From NCBI GenBank assembly GCA_963851245.1, contig CAWKOH010000012.1, positions 496,001-560,000 of the forward strand: 64,000 nt of DNA. Direction: 5' to 3'. The notes beneath the pieces were generated by a model that was not told the DNA's origin, made no database searches, and saw nothing but the letters and a program-made list of their open reading frames with translations. The stretch comes from CAWKOH01 sp963851245 (GTDB lineage: Bacteria > Actinomycetota > Acidimicrobiia > Acidimicrobiales > Palsa-688). Shown here piece by piece: positions 18,929-27,725 of this stretch. Within the stretch, counting starts at the first letter, position 1. Every line of letters begins with the position of its first letter. The translations under genes were made by a program, and so were the position numbers.

Positions 18929-19771
18929 TTGAACAGGCTTCAGAAGAAGGTGGTGATCGTTACCGGGTCCACCCAGGGCATTGGCCGCGAGATCGCCAGG
19001 GCGGTTGCCGCCGAAGGTGCTTCCGTGGTGGTGACCGGCCGCACGGAGGAGAAGGGCCACTCCGCAGTGGCCGAGATCGCTCGAGCTGGTGGTGATGCCA
19101 TGTATATGCGGATGGATGTCACCAGACCGGAAATGGTGGAGGGGGCCGTACGGGCGACCGTTGAGCGTTACGGCCGGCTCGACGGCATAGTGAACAATGT
19201 CGCCGACATGACGCTCGCTCGGGTGGACGGCCCCGTCACCGAGCTCGAGGTCGGGGACTGGAACCTGATAATCGCCACCGACCTCACGTCCGCGTTCCTT
19301 GGAATGAAGTTCGGGATCCGGGCCATGCTCGAGGGCGGGCACGGCGGGGCGGTGGTGAACATCGCCTCCGAAGCGGGGCTGCGAGGCGTTAACGGGGTGG
19401 ACGGGTACACCGCGTCCAAGGGCGCCATTGTCGCCCTCACCAGGTCAGTAGCCAGCTACTACGCCCGATACGACATCCGTTGCAACACGTTGGCCGTCGG
19501 TTTCGTCGATACGGGCGGGGATCGGATCCGTGAGTTGCTGGAAGACCCTGAGTACTCCGACCGGATCCAGACCCACCACATGGGCATAGTCGGCAAGCCG
19601 CATCATGTTGCGCCCGCCGCCGTGTTCATGCTTTCGGATGAAGCTGCGTACATCAGCGGCACTATTCTTCCGGTCGATGGAGGGGCGGTCGCGGCGTCAC
19701 ACATCGTGATGACACAGCACCCCGACATCCCGGAGTTCCCGCGTATCCGGCCCCACGCGCCGGCCAGCTGA
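18929..19771 (+). CDS. Short-chain dehydrogenase/reductase (SDR)
   Basis: SDR of 280 aa with TGSTQGIGREIA cofactor motif (about 11-22), TGRTEE after beta-2 suggesting NADP, VNNVADMT in place of NNAG, Ser in VVNIASEAG, and catalytic YTASK. The frame is open from 18881, but TTG 18929 follows GGAGGTGAGGAGG closely and matches the family N-terminus (LNRLQKKVVIVTG). It lies 93 bp after livF and 19 bp before the lactonase gene, probably one transcript with the latter. Confidence 0.88.
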   Translation: MNRLQKKVVIVTGSTQGIGREIARAVAAEGASVVVTGRTEEKGHSAVAEIARAGGDAMYMRMDVTRPEMVEGAVRATVERYGRLDGIVNNVADMTLARVDGPVTELEVGDWNLIIATDLTSAFLGMKFGIRAMLEGGHGGAVVNIASEAGLRGVNGVDGYTASKGAIVALTRSVASYYARYDIRCNTLAVGFVDTGGDRIRELLEDPEYSDRIQTHHMGIVGKPHHVAPAAVFMLSDEAAYISGTILPVDGGAVAASHIVMTQHPDIPEFPRIRPHAPAS

Positions 19772-19790
19772 TGAAACGGAGGCGAAGCCC

Positions 19791-20681
19791 ATGAGGATGC
19801 TCACCGACCAGCTTCAGTTCCCTGAGGGACCGGTCGTACTGGCGGATGGAAGTGTCCTGGTCGTTGAGATTCGAGCAGGGACCTTGGCCAAAGTGTCGCC
19901 GGATGGCGAGGTGACGCGAGTCGCCAAGTGCGGGGGTGGCCCGAATGGCGCCGCGATCGGCCCGGACGGAGCTGTTTACGTCTGCAACAACGGTGGGTTC
20001 GAGTGGCGCGAAGTCGGGGGGATGGTATTTCCAGGTGAGCAGCCCGCCGACTACACCGGGGGCAGCATCCAGAGAGTCGATCTGGCCACCGGCGGGGTGA
20101 CCACGCTTTACAGCTATTGCGGTGGCATCCAGCTACGGGGCCCGAACGACATCGTCTTCGACACCTCGGGCGGTTTCTACTTCACCGACCTGGGCAAGTC
20201 CCGGCCCCGTGAGCTTGACAAGGGAGCTCTCTTCTACGCCAGCACGGATGGAACCATGATCAGGGAGGTGGCGTTCCCCATGGACCATCCGAACGGGATC
20301 GGTCTGTCACCGGACGGGCTGACTCTGTACGTGGCGGAGTCCACGACCGCCCGGCTCTGGGCTTGGGACGTGGAAGGCGAGGGCGAGCTGGCCAACAAGC
20401 GTCTCGTCGTGACGCTTCCCGGGCAGCAGTTCCTCGACTCGCTCGGCATCGAGGCGTCCGGGAACGTTTGCCTGGCCACCCTGCTGACTGGCGCCATAAC
20501 GGTGGTCTCCCCGGAGGGTGAGATCGTCGAGGTGGTGAAGGTGCCCGAGCCCGACCCGATGGTTACGAACATCTGCTTCGGCGGCCCCGACATGACCACC
20601 GCGTACATCACGTCCTCGGGTCGTGGTCGACTCTACGAAACGACCTGGGCCCGGCCCGGGCTGAAGCTCAACTACTGGTAG
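19791..20681 (+). CDS. SMP-30/gluconolactonase/LRE family beta-propeller hydrolase
   Basis: Protein of 296 aa of the six-bladed propeller lactonase family. Typical features: FPEGPVVLADGSVLVVEI near the start with the metal-binding Glu, GGGPNGAAIGPDGAVYVCNN (about 48-67), GPNDIVFDTSGGFYFTD (about 124-140) and HPNGIGLSPDGLTLYVAE (about 168-185). The Asn and Asp residues of these segments bind the divalent metal in characterised members. It probably opens a lactone, for example one made by the Baeyer-Villiger enzymes nearby (inference). ATG start with GGAGG upstream. Confidence 0.9.
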   Translation: MRMLTDQLQFPEGPVVLADGSVLVVEIRAGTLAKVSPDGEVTRVAKCGGGPNGAAIGPDGAVYVCNNGGFEWREVGGMVFPGEQPADYTGGSIQRVDLATGGVTTLYSYCGGIQLRGPNDIVFDTSGGFYFTDLGKSRPRELDKGALFYASTDGTMIREVAFPMDHPNGIGLSPDGLTLYVAESTTARLWAWDVEGEGELANKRLVVTLPGQQFLDSLGIEASGNVCLATLLTGAITVVSPEGEIVEVVKVPEPDPMVTNICFGGPDMTTAYITSSGRGRLYETTWARPGLKLNYW

Positions 20682-21138
20682 GACCGGCGCCGGACCGGCC
20701 AGCCGGGGTTGTCGGGCCAGCCAGGGCGAAAGCGCATTGGAGGGTACCGGCCCGCCGAATCAAATCAGCCGCAGGGATTGACACAACGCAACGAGGGTCG
20801 TCGTCAGGTGGCCCACCGTTGTTGCATTACGTTCGCCTATAGAACCCAACGCAACAATGGTGGGCTTCGACATTTGACCAATGTTGCATTGCGTTAATCC
20901 AGGTTCAATCGGTCTTGCGCGAGGAGCTCTCCGAACTGCTGCCGCACGCCGGCGTGAGAATGGCCAGGATGCCAGATAACACAGCAACGCCCTGGCCCGT
21001 TTACCCACTATCTTCGGTTCGTCAGGAGCTACAGCGCCCGAGAATTGACATTCGCCATTTAGTCCTGCGGCTGAACCCTGTTTACGTCGGCGTCGAAATC
21101 AGTTACCGTCGCTCCAGGTCTGAGCTCGGGAGGTAGCC
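20682..21138. repeat. Gene-free gap with imperfect long hairpin and four copies of a GTTGCATTGCGTT-like motif
   Basis: No convincing gene in 457 bp. The centre holds an inverted repeat: 22-nt arms at 20812-20833 and 20843-20864 (CCCACCGTTGTTGC paired with GCAACAATGGTGGG) around a 9-nt loop, with 18 Watson-Crick pairs and one G-T. Related copies of the core lie at 20783-20792 (CAACGCAAC, reverse) and 20882-20894 (TGTTGCATTGCGTT, forward). The stretch is more AT-rich than its surroundings. It could be the end of a small mobile element, a multi-site operator or a structured RNA; no transposase is present. Confidence 0.5.
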
Positions 21139-22341
21139 ATGCCAAGCCCTGTCATCAACTTTCCGGTCTTCGATGCAGACAACCACATGTACGAGACGGT
21201 TGATGCCTTCACGAAGTTCCTTCCCAAGGAGTACGAAGGTCTGGTCAAGTACGTGACGGTCAACGGACGCACGAAACTGGCCCTCAGAAATGTCATCTCC
21301 GACTACATTCCCAACCCCACCTTCGAGGTTGTGGCCAAGCCGGGCGCTCAGGAGGAGTACTTCAAGAAGGGCAACCCGGAGGGGAAGTCCCGGCGGCAGA
21401 TCATGGGTGAGCCCATGCGCTCCCCGGAGGCCTTCTTCTCCCCCGGGCCGCGGCTGGCGCTGATGAACGAGCTGGGTGTCGACCGGGCCCTGATGTGGCC
21501 CACCCTGGCCAGCCTCCTCGAAGAGCGCCTGCGCACCGACCCGCTGGCCACCCACGCCGTTATCCACGCCCTCAACCAGTGGATGCACGAGCACTGGACG
21601 TTCAACTACGAGAACCGCATATTCCCCACCCCGGTCATCACCCTGCCTATCGTGGAGGAGGCCATCAAGGAGCTGGAGTGGGTGGTCGAGCGAGGGGCCA
21701 AGATCGTGCTCATCCGGCCCGCCCCCGTGCCCGGTTTTGCGGGTGAGCGGTCCTTCGCTCTGCCCGAGTTCGACCCGTTCTGGCGGCGGGTCATCGAGGC
21801 CGACATCGCCGTCGGTCTGCACGCTTCCGATGACGGCCAGATGCGCTATCTCAATCGCTGGGAGGGCGGTGGGGACAACGAGTTCCTGCCCTTCGCCGGC
21901 CCCAGCGCCTTCGCCGACATCCTTCACTACCAGAGCCGGGGTATCTACGACTGTGTGGCCTCGATGATAGGGCACGGTCTTCTGTCCCGGTTCCCCTCGC
22001 TGCGCATGCTGCCGGTGGAAAATGGGTCTGGTTGGGTGCGGCCACTCGTCGAGGCCCTGGGACATTCCTACGCGGCGAACCCCCGTTACTACGCCGAGGA
22101 CCCCATCAAGGTGCTCAAGCGCAACGTGTGGGTCCATCCCTTCCACGAGGAGGACCCCCACGGGCTGATCAAGCTGGTCGGCGCCGACCGGGTGGTGTTC
22201 GGCTCGGACTTCCCCCACCCTGAGGGGCTGGCCCAGCCGACCTCGTACGTGGACGAGCTCAAGGGCCTGCCCGACGAGGACATCGCCAAAATCATGGGCG
22301 CCAACCTGACCGAGGTCATCCGCCCCGACCTAGCCGCCTGA
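21139..22341 (+). CDS. Amidohydrolase family protein (Amidohydro_2, TIM-barrel metal hydrolase)
   Basis: Protein of 400 aa, predicted metal-dependent hydrolase or decarboxylase of the ACMSD/2-pyrone-hydrolase clan. The opening FPVFDADNHMYET has the DxDxH-like first metal motif. Later segments GLHASDDGQ and HPFHEEDP, and the terminal FGSDFPHPEG with the metal Asp, complete the site. It is clearly paralogous to the gene at 53687-54886 over the whole length. GGGAGG precedes the ATG. The substrate is unknown; such paralogue families are abundant in actinobacteria that degrade aromatic and steroid compounds. Confidence 0.9.
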   Translation: MPSPVINFPVFDADNHMYETVDAFTKFLPKEYEGLVKYVTVNGRTKLALRNVISDYIPNPTFEVVAKPGAQEEYFKKGNPEGKSRRQIMGEPMRSPEAFFSPGPRLALMNELGVDRALMWPTLASLLEERLRTDPLATHAVIHALNQWMHEHWTFNYENRIFPTPVITLPIVEEAIKELEWVVERGAKIVLIRPAPVPGFAGERSFALPEFDPFWRRVIEADIAVGLHASDDGQMRYLNRWEGGGDNEFLPFAGPSAFADILHYQSRGIYDCVASMIGHGLLSRFPSLRMLPVENGSGWVRPLVEALGHSYAANPRYYAEDPIKVLKRNVWVHPFHEEDPHGLIKLVGADRVVFGSDFPHPEGLAQPTSYVDELKGLPDEDIAKIMGANLTEVIRPDLAA

Positions 22342-22404
22342 GATCAAGCCTTCGTCGGGCGCGGCCGCTCGGGGCCGGGACGCTCTGGATCGAGCCCCCG
22401 GGAG

Positions 22405-22587
22405 GTGCCCGGCTCGGTCAACAGATCGGAGAGTGTCGAGTGGACCGAGCTCTCGGGCGAGGGCACCGTGTACATCTACACCGTGGTCCACCACCTGCTC
22501 CACCCGGACCTGATCGCCATGTGTTCCTACGTCTCCGGTGTGATCGAGCTCGACGGGACTCAAGGCGAAGGCGCCGCAGCTGTGTGA
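22405..22587 (+). pseudogene. Remnant of a DUF35 OB-fold protein
   Basis: A 60-codon open stretch whose translation WTELSGEGTVYIYTVVHH and YVSGVIELDGTQGEGA matches the OB-fold half of acyl-CoA-associated Zn-ribbon/OB-fold (DUF35) proteins. Both the N-terminal zinc ribbon and the C-terminal strand are missing, so it is probably a relic. Compare the complete DUF35 gene at 25018. It is convergent with the alcohol dehydrogenase 4 bp away. Confidence 0.5.
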
Positions 22588-22591
22588 ACGA

Positions 22592-23716
22592 TCAGACCCC
22601 GTAGTCGACGATGCCCCGGAGGTTGCGGCCGGCCCGCATATCCTCGAAGCCATCGTTGAGGGCGTCGAGGGAGTAACGGTTCGTGATCAGCTCGCCCAGC
22701 TTCAGCCTTCCCTGGCGGTACAGTTCTAGGAGGGCTGGTATGTCCTTGGAAGGGCTGGACGCACCGAAGAGCGATCCCTGCAACCGTTTCTGGTACAGCA
22801 CGACGTGACGTAGCGAGATGGGTATGGCCACGTCGTCGGCCGCCTTCGGGAGCCCCGTCAGGACACACGTTCCCGCCTTGCGGATGGAGTCGACCGCTTG
22901 CGCCACGTGCTCACCCTTGGTCACACCGATGCAGACGATGCAGGAATCGGCTCCCTGCCCGTTGGTGAAGCCCCGGGCGATCTCAGTCGCTTCGTCCATG
23001 GTGGCCACGGCGTGGGTGGCGCCGAAACCGAACGAGGCGGTGCGCTTCATCTCCACCGGGTCGACGGCGATGAGCACCGACGCCCCAGCGTGAGCTGCAC
23101 CCTGGACGGCGTTCATCCCGATGCCGCCTACGCCCAGGACGATCACCACATCGCCGGGTCTGACGTCGGCCGAGCGGACCGCCGAGCCCCAGCCCGTGGC
23201 CACCCCGCAGCTTGTGAGGCAGGCGAGGGTGAGAGGCACATCCTCGGGGCACTTGACAGCCGATTGGACCGAGACCGTCGACCACTCGCTGAAGGTGGCC
23301 ACTCCGGCTGCTTGCCCGACCGGCTTCCCGTCGACAGTCATCCGCCGGCTGCCGTCCTCCCTGACCCCGGCGAGGATCCGGGCTCCGTTGTCGCACAGGT
23401 TCTGCATGCCCGAGGCGCACCAGCGGCAGAGTCCGCAAGTGGGCAGGAAGGACAGCACGACGCGATCGCCGACCTTCCACCCCTCGGTGTTGGGACCGAC
23501 TTCGGCAACCACCCCCGCCCCCTCATGGCCGCCGGCCATGGGCAGGGCCTCGGGGGGCACTGGCAGATCACCGGTGAGGATGTGGTCGTCTGAATGGCAC
23601 AGACCGGCCGCCCCCATCTGGATGAGCAGCTCCCCCTGTCTCGGTGGCTCGAGCTCGAGTTCTGCCACCTCCCACTTACCTGGAGCCTCGAACAACACCG
23701 CCGCCCTGGTCAGCAA
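22592..23716 (-). CDS. Zinc-dependent alcohol dehydrogenase (MDR superfamily, class III/NDMA-dependent-like)
   Basis: Protein of 374 aa. Catalytic zinc ligands in AGLCHSDDHIL and GGHEGAGVV; structural zinc Cys cluster CGLCRWCASGMQNLC (about 95-109); Rossmann motif VLGVGGIGMNAVQGA (about 194-208). It resembles actinobacterial Zn alcohol dehydrogenases of the NDMA/mycothiol or AdhD type that oxidise long or cyclic alcohols. It is divergent from the thiolase gene, with a 120-bp gap between. Confidence 0.92.
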   Translation of the reverse strand: MLTRAAVLFEAPGKWEVAELELEPPRQGELLIQMGAAGLCHSDDHILTGDLPVPPEALPMAGGHEGAGVVAEVGPNTEGWKVGDRVVLSFLPTCGLCRWCASGMQNLCDNGARILAGVREDGSRRMTVDGKPVGQAAGVATFSEWSTVSVQSAVKCPEDVPLTLACLTSCGVATGWGSAVRSADVRPGDVVIVLGVGGIGMNAVQGAAHAGASVLIAVDPVEMKRTASFGFGATHAVATMDEATEIARGFTNGQGADSCIVCIGVTKGEHVAQAVDSIRKAGTCVLTGLPKAADDVAIPISLRHVVLYQKRLQGSLFGASSPSKDIPALLELYRQGRLKLGELITNRYSLDALNDGFEDMRAGRNLRGIVDYGV

Positions 23717-23836
23717 GCCGGCCTCCTGTCCAGTAGAGAACCCGATCTCAAAGAGATCTTACGTGGAACGGCCACGGCCGCGGCCTGGTTGGTTCGCTAT
23801 TCTCCGGAGCGTGCACGCCGAGCCAGCCGATGAGTT

Positions 23837-25017
23837 GTGCCTGAGTTAGCCGCCGTGGCCGGGGTGGCTCAGACCCGTCAAGGCGACTGGAGCGGAGTCC
23901 CCCAGAACTTTCTTTGGTGGGACACAGTCGAGCAGGCGTGCACCGATGCTGGACTCACACTGCAGGATGTAGATGGAGTGGTGGGGGCGGGCCCTGCGGG
24001 TGTCGGCTTGCCGCGACCATATGCCGGGGGCGGGGATTGCCGAGCAGCTAGGCCGTCCCCTCCGATTCCATGCCCGCAGCGAGACCGGAGCCGCATCCAC
24101 CTTGTCAGGTATGACATTGGCGGCCCACGCCCTGGCGACGGGCCTGGCTGACGTCGTGGTCATCGCCACCGCCGCCGCGGGCGACGAGGGTGGATACGCG
24201 AGCGCCGACCGCCAGGCGGCCATAGCTCACATGGCAAAACTCAGCGGCCCATATGAGTACGTCTACGGCACCACGCGCGTCTCCGGACTACGCGGTATAC
24301 GCCATGCGACATGCTTACGAGTACGGCACCACCCCCGAGCAGCTAGCCGAGGTTGCCGTAGCACAGCGGCACGCCGCCACTCTTCATCCCTTATCAGTCA
24401 ATGGCTGGAGGGGTGAGATCACAGTCGATGATGTTCTCGGCTCTCCGATGATCGCCGACCCGCTGCACCTGCTGGATTGCTGCGTCGTCAACCAGGGGGC
24501 GGGGGCCATGGTGCTCACCCGGGCCGAGGACGCTCGGGCTCGCGGCCGGCACCAACCGGTGGTTCTTTTGGGTTACGGGGAAGGCCACAGCCATATAGAC
24601 CCGAATGCGCTCGAGAGCCTGACCGAGTCACCGGCAGGCATTCAGGCGGCATCGACCGCCTTCCGCGCGGCCGGCGTGACCCGTCAGGACATTGACGTAG
24701 CCGGTATTTCCGACCATTTCACGATCGGGGTGGTCCTCGGCCTTGAAGACGCCGGGTTCTGCCCGAAGGGTGAAGGGGGGTCATTCGTCGAACACGGCGG
24801 AATCGGTTTGGGTGGGCATCTTCCGACCAACACGTCCGGTGGCCACCTCTCGTTCAGCCACGCGGGGCAATGCGCGATATTCACGGTCATAGAGGTGGTC
24901 GATCAACTCCGGGGTGAGGCCGGAGCCAGGCAGGTAGAGGACGCCTCGCTCGGTTTCGTGACCGGGGTGGGCGGCGCTCAGCAAGCCGTGTCCGCAGCCG
25001 TCCTCGGGAGAGCCTGA
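23837..25017 (+). pseudogene. SCP-2/Ltp-type thiolase with two +1 frame breaks
   Basis: Thiolase-like protein, about 390 aa when three frames are joined. Frame 1 (23837 to about 24030) runs from the start VPELAAVAGVAQT to GLPRPYAG. Frame 2 (about 24030-24280) covers AGIAEQLGRPLRFHARSETG to GPYEYVYGTT. Frame 3 (about 24280-25017) covers SPDYAVYAMRHAYEYGTT to the C-terminal thiolase segment GGHLPTNTSGGHLSFSHAGQ. The first break is in a G5 run at 24027-24031; one G fewer restores YAGAGIAEQ. The second lies in an ACGCGCG stretch near 24275-24281. Partnered with the DUF35 gene that starts immediately after the stop, as in Ltp2-ChsH2-type aldolase/thiolase pairs. Marked broken because two lesions occur, though both are simple indels. 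Confidence 0.75.
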
Positions 25018-25545
25018 ATGGCACCCCCCGACTACGACAAGTTTCTGCCCGAAGGCATACCCGGGTGGCAGCAGCCCTTCTGGGATTCTCTGCGCGGCCA
25101 CGATGTCCGGGTGCAACGCTGTTCTTCGTGCGGAACGTACCGTTATCACCCAAAAGAAAAGTGCCACCGTTGTTCGAGCCGGGACGCCGCGTGGGTGCCG
25201 ATTTCGGGATTCGGTGAGGTCTATACCTACACGGTGATCCGCCGTGCTCCCACCCCCGCCTACGCGCCCGATGCGCCGTACCCGATCGTGCACGTAGAGA
25301 TGGCCGAGGGGTTCAGGATGATCGGTACGCTCAAGGGTGTTGAGCCGGCGTCGGTCCGGATAGGCATGCCGGTGGTGCTGGGTTACGACGATGTCACCTC
25401 CGAGTGGACGCTGCTTACATTTATCCCCGACGAGGGTCGGAGGGAGTCGGCCGCCGGTCAGCGCGGGGTACATTCGCGGAGCTCTTTCCATGTTCCCCCG
25501 GCCCCGCCCGACGGCGCCGAACCGGACGAGCTCGACCTCACCTGA
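25018..25545 (+). CDS. Zn-ribbon and OB-fold (DUF35) protein, thiolase/aldolase partner
   Basis: Protein of 175 aa. An N-terminal helix (PFWDSLRGHDVRVQRCSSCG) leads into a rubredoxin-like zinc ribbon, Cys pairs CSSCG and CHRCSS (about 38-54). An OB fold follows, with GFGEVYTYTVIRRAPTP and PIVHVEMAEGFRMIGTL. DUF35 proteins form complexes with thiolase-like Ltp enzymes; in cholesterol catabolism ChsH2/Ltp2 and related pairs hydrate or cleave side-chain acyl-CoAs. The ATG directly abuts the thiolase stop codon, indicating coupling. The last 30 residues are Pro-rich and unusual. Confidence 0.9.
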   Translation: MAPPDYDKFLPEGIPGWQQPFWDSLRGHDVRVQRCSSCGTYRYHPKEKCHRCSSRDAAWVPISGFGEVYTYTVIRRAPTPAYAPDAPYPIVHVEMAEGFRMIGTLKGVEPASVRIGMPVVLGYDDVTSEWTLLTFIPDEGRRESAAGQRGVHSRSSFHVPPAPPDGAEPDELDLT

Positions 25546-25547
25546 CC

Positions 25548-25601
25548 CGAGGTCGGCTGACCTCGTTAGAGGGCTCGAATCTCGCTCAAGTAGTGAGATT
25601 C
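25548..25601 (+). terminator. Two hairpins after the DUF35 gene
   Basis: Just after the stop codon lie a perfect 7-bp stem (CGAGGTC/GACCTCG, loop GGCT, 25548-25565) and a second stem with 9 of 10 pairs (GAATCTCGCT/AGTGAGATTC, 25577-25601). No T-run follows, so intrinsic termination is uncertain. The rest of the 309-bp gap to 25855 shows no clear gene. Confidence 0.4.
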
Positions 25602-25854
25602 AATGCTGGCCAGGCGAAGCGCAGGACGTGAGCCTTAGTGGTAGCTCGGTCCTGCCTCCGGCCGTCAGCGGCGCCCTGGCTCGCCATCACCAGGGAGTGG
25701 ATGCTGTGTGCGTCTGCCTCCGGTCGCAGGGGAGAACAGGACGCCTGACTCATGTCCCTCTCGGAGAGCCGCTATCAGTGAGCGGCGTCGAGGCCGACCG
25801 GGTGCTGAGATTCGTCGCAGCTTAACGTCCCGCCGGTCGGTAGGGTCGCGATCT

Positions 25855-27495
25855 ATGGCAGATGACCCGGTTGTTGCGCCCACCCTGGATGCCGCCGACG
25901 TCGCCCTCGTCGCCGGGTTGGGGAGCCGACGCGTTGTAAGCGTGGGAGAGTACCTCTACCGCGAGGGTGACGTCAGCTACGACTTTTATGTGGTTGTCTC
26001 GGGCGAGGTGGAGATTGTCGTCGGGGCCAACGGTGAAGCAAGACGACTCGCTCTTCACGGGCCCGGCCGCTTCCTAGGCGAGCTCAACATGCTGACTGGC
26101 TTACGCGTGTTCGTGTCCGCCCGCGTGGTGAAGGCCGGAGAGGTGCTGGTTGTACCCCGGGATAGTCTTCGGCATTTGATGGCAACGAATCCTCGGCTGG
26201 GCGACACCATACTGGGTGCCTTCCTCGCCCGGCGCGACTTGCTGCTTACCGGAGCGGCTCCCGCCATTCGGGTCATAGGGTCGAGGTACTCCCCGGAATC
26301 GCTTCGTGTCCGCGAATACCTGGCCCGCACGCGCATCCCTCACGAGTGGCTTGATCCGGACCGCGATCCTCAGGTGGAGGGTCTGCTGCGGGAGTTCGAC
26401 ATATCCGCCGGCGAACTCCCTGTGGTCATCGCCACGGGCTCAGTACTACGCCGGCCCACCCCTGGCGAACTGGCCAGCTATCTGGGGCTGACGGTAGAGA
26501 GTCTTCCCTATCGCTGCTTTGACCTGGTAGTGGTCGGCGGTGGGCCGGCCGGATTGGCGGCTGCGGTCTATGGGGCCTCTGAAGGGCTTCGTACCCTGGG
26601 CCTGGAGATGACCGCGCCGGGTGGGCAGGCCGGCACCAGTTCCCGGATCGAGAACTACCTGGGCTTTCCGATGGGTATATCCGGCACGGACCTGGCCCAT
26701 CGAGCGGTGATCCAGGCGGAGAAGTTCGGAGCCAGTCTCACCGTTCCGTGCGCAGCCGCTTCTCTGCGTAACGAAGCGGGGCATCTCGTGGTCCGCCTGA
26801 GCGATGGCACCGATGTAGCCGGACGGGCGGTGATCGCAGCCACCGGAGCCTCCTACCGCCGGCTGGATGCGGCCGGCTTGGCCGAGTTCGAGGGCAACGG
26901 CGTCTACTACGCGGCGACCGAGACAGAAGCTCGTTTGTGCGGCGTGGCGCCGGTGGTCGTCGCCGGTGGCGGTAACTCGGCCGGCCAAGCGGCCCTGTTC
27001 TTGGCCCAACACGGCTGTCCTGTGTCCATTGTCATCCGTGGCCCCGATCTCAATGCGAGCATGTCGCGCTACCTGGTGGACCGCATCGACGCCGACCCTC
27101 AAATAGCGGTCCACACCGACACCACCATCCTCGCCCTACAGGGCGATGAGACCCTGCAAGCCCTTCAGCTCAACGGGCCTGAGGGCGGGACGCTGCTGAA
27201 GTGCGAGGCGTTGTTTTCCTTCATCGGTGCCGAACCGGCATCCGGTTGGTTGTCCGGGTGCGCCGTTGTGGACGAGAAGGGGTTCCTTCTCACCGACCTA
27301 TCGCTCACCGCTGACCAGCTCGATGGGACGTGGCAAGCCCTCGGGCGGCTCCCATTGCCGTTCGAGACCAGCCATCCCGGCCTGTTCGCGGTTGGCGACA
27401 TTCGCTCAGGTTCAATGAAGCGAGTGGCCGCCGCCGTGGGCGAGGGCTCGGCCGCGGTGCGGTCGGTCCATCAGTACCTGGCCTTTGCGCAGTGA
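25855..27495 (+). CDS. Cyclic-nucleotide-binding domain/thioredoxin-fold/thioredoxin-reductase-like fusion flavoprotein
   Basis: Protein of 546 aa in three parts. Residues 1-120 form a cNMP-binding beta-roll (GEYLYREGDVSYDFYVV). Residues 130-215 form a glutaredoxin/thioredoxin-like domain (IRVIGSRYSPESLRVREYL) without a CxxC. Residues 220-546 form a TrxR-like FAD/NAD(P)H reductase (VVVGGGPAGLAAAVYGAS, PGGQAGTSSRIENYLGFP, VVVAGGGNSAGQAALFL, GLFAVGDIRSGSMKRVA). The redox CxxC of thioredoxin reductases is replaced by AATETEARLC, so it is not a normal TrxR. ATG 25855 gives the natural N-terminus; TAGGGT eight bases upstream could be the -10 of a leaderless transcript. It probably couples a ligand or redox signal to flavin reduction (inference). 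Confidence 0.88.
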   Translation: MADDPVVAPTLDAADVALVAGLGSRRVVSVGEYLYREGDVSYDFYVVVSGEVEIVVGANGEARRLALHGPGRFLGELNMLTGLRVFVSARVVKAGEVLVVPRDSLRHLMATNPRLGDTILGAFLARRDLLLTGAAPAIRVIGSRYSPESLRVREYLARTRIPHEWLDPDRDPQVEGLLREFDISAGELPVVIATGSVLRRPTPGELASYLGLTVESLPYRCFDLVVVGGGPAGLAAAVYGASEGLRTLGLEMTAPGGQAGTSSRIENYLGFPMGISGTDLAHRAVIQAEKFGASLTVPCAAASLRNEAGHLVVRLSDGTDVAGRAVIAATGASYRRLDAAGLAEFEGNGVYYAATETEARLCGVAPVVVAGGGNSAGQAALFLAQHGCPVSIVIRGPDLNASMSRYLVDRIDADPQIAVHTDTTILALQGDETLQALQLNGPEGGTLLKCEALFSFIGAEPASGWLSGCAVVDEKGFLLTDLSLTADQLDGTWQALGRLPLPFETSHPGLFAVGDIRSGSMKRVAAAVGEGSAAVRSVHQYLAFAQ

Positions 27496-27537
27496 TCCCA
27501 GCGTGTGCAGTCTCCTGCGCCGGGACGCGTGCCCCAG

Positions 27538-27595
27538 GGACTTGGCCGGCGGACTTGGCCGGCGGACTTGGCCGGCGGACCCAGCCGGTGGGTCC
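27538..27595 (+). repeat. Three tandem 13-bp repeats followed by hairpins
   Basis: GGACTTGGCCGGC occurs three times without spacer at 27538-27576, followed by a degenerate fourth unit that forms a hairpin (GGACCC/GGGTCC around AGCCGGT, 27577-27595). Further GGTCCC/GGGACC and TTTACC/GGTAAA pairs continue to about 27670. The block fills the 230-bp gap between convergent genes, so bidirectional termination or a structured RNA is possible. Confidence 0.6.
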
Positions 27596-27725
27596 CGATC
27601 GGCTTATTGGGACCACTTTTACCGCTATACCAGGGTAAAGGCGTCCCGAAAAGCAGTTTGGGACCCAGAGCCAACCCAGCCAGTCTGACCCGGAAGTTCT
27701 GATAAGGCCGATGCCCGCGGCGAGG

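Noticed and set aside
25571..25601. tRNA-like T-arm (GGCTCGAATCTC)
   Set aside because: No acceptor, D or anticodon arms can be folded; the sequence forms a simple hairpin.
27538..27576. CRISPR array
   Set aside because: Repeats are only 13 bp and directly adjacent, with no spacers and no cas genes.
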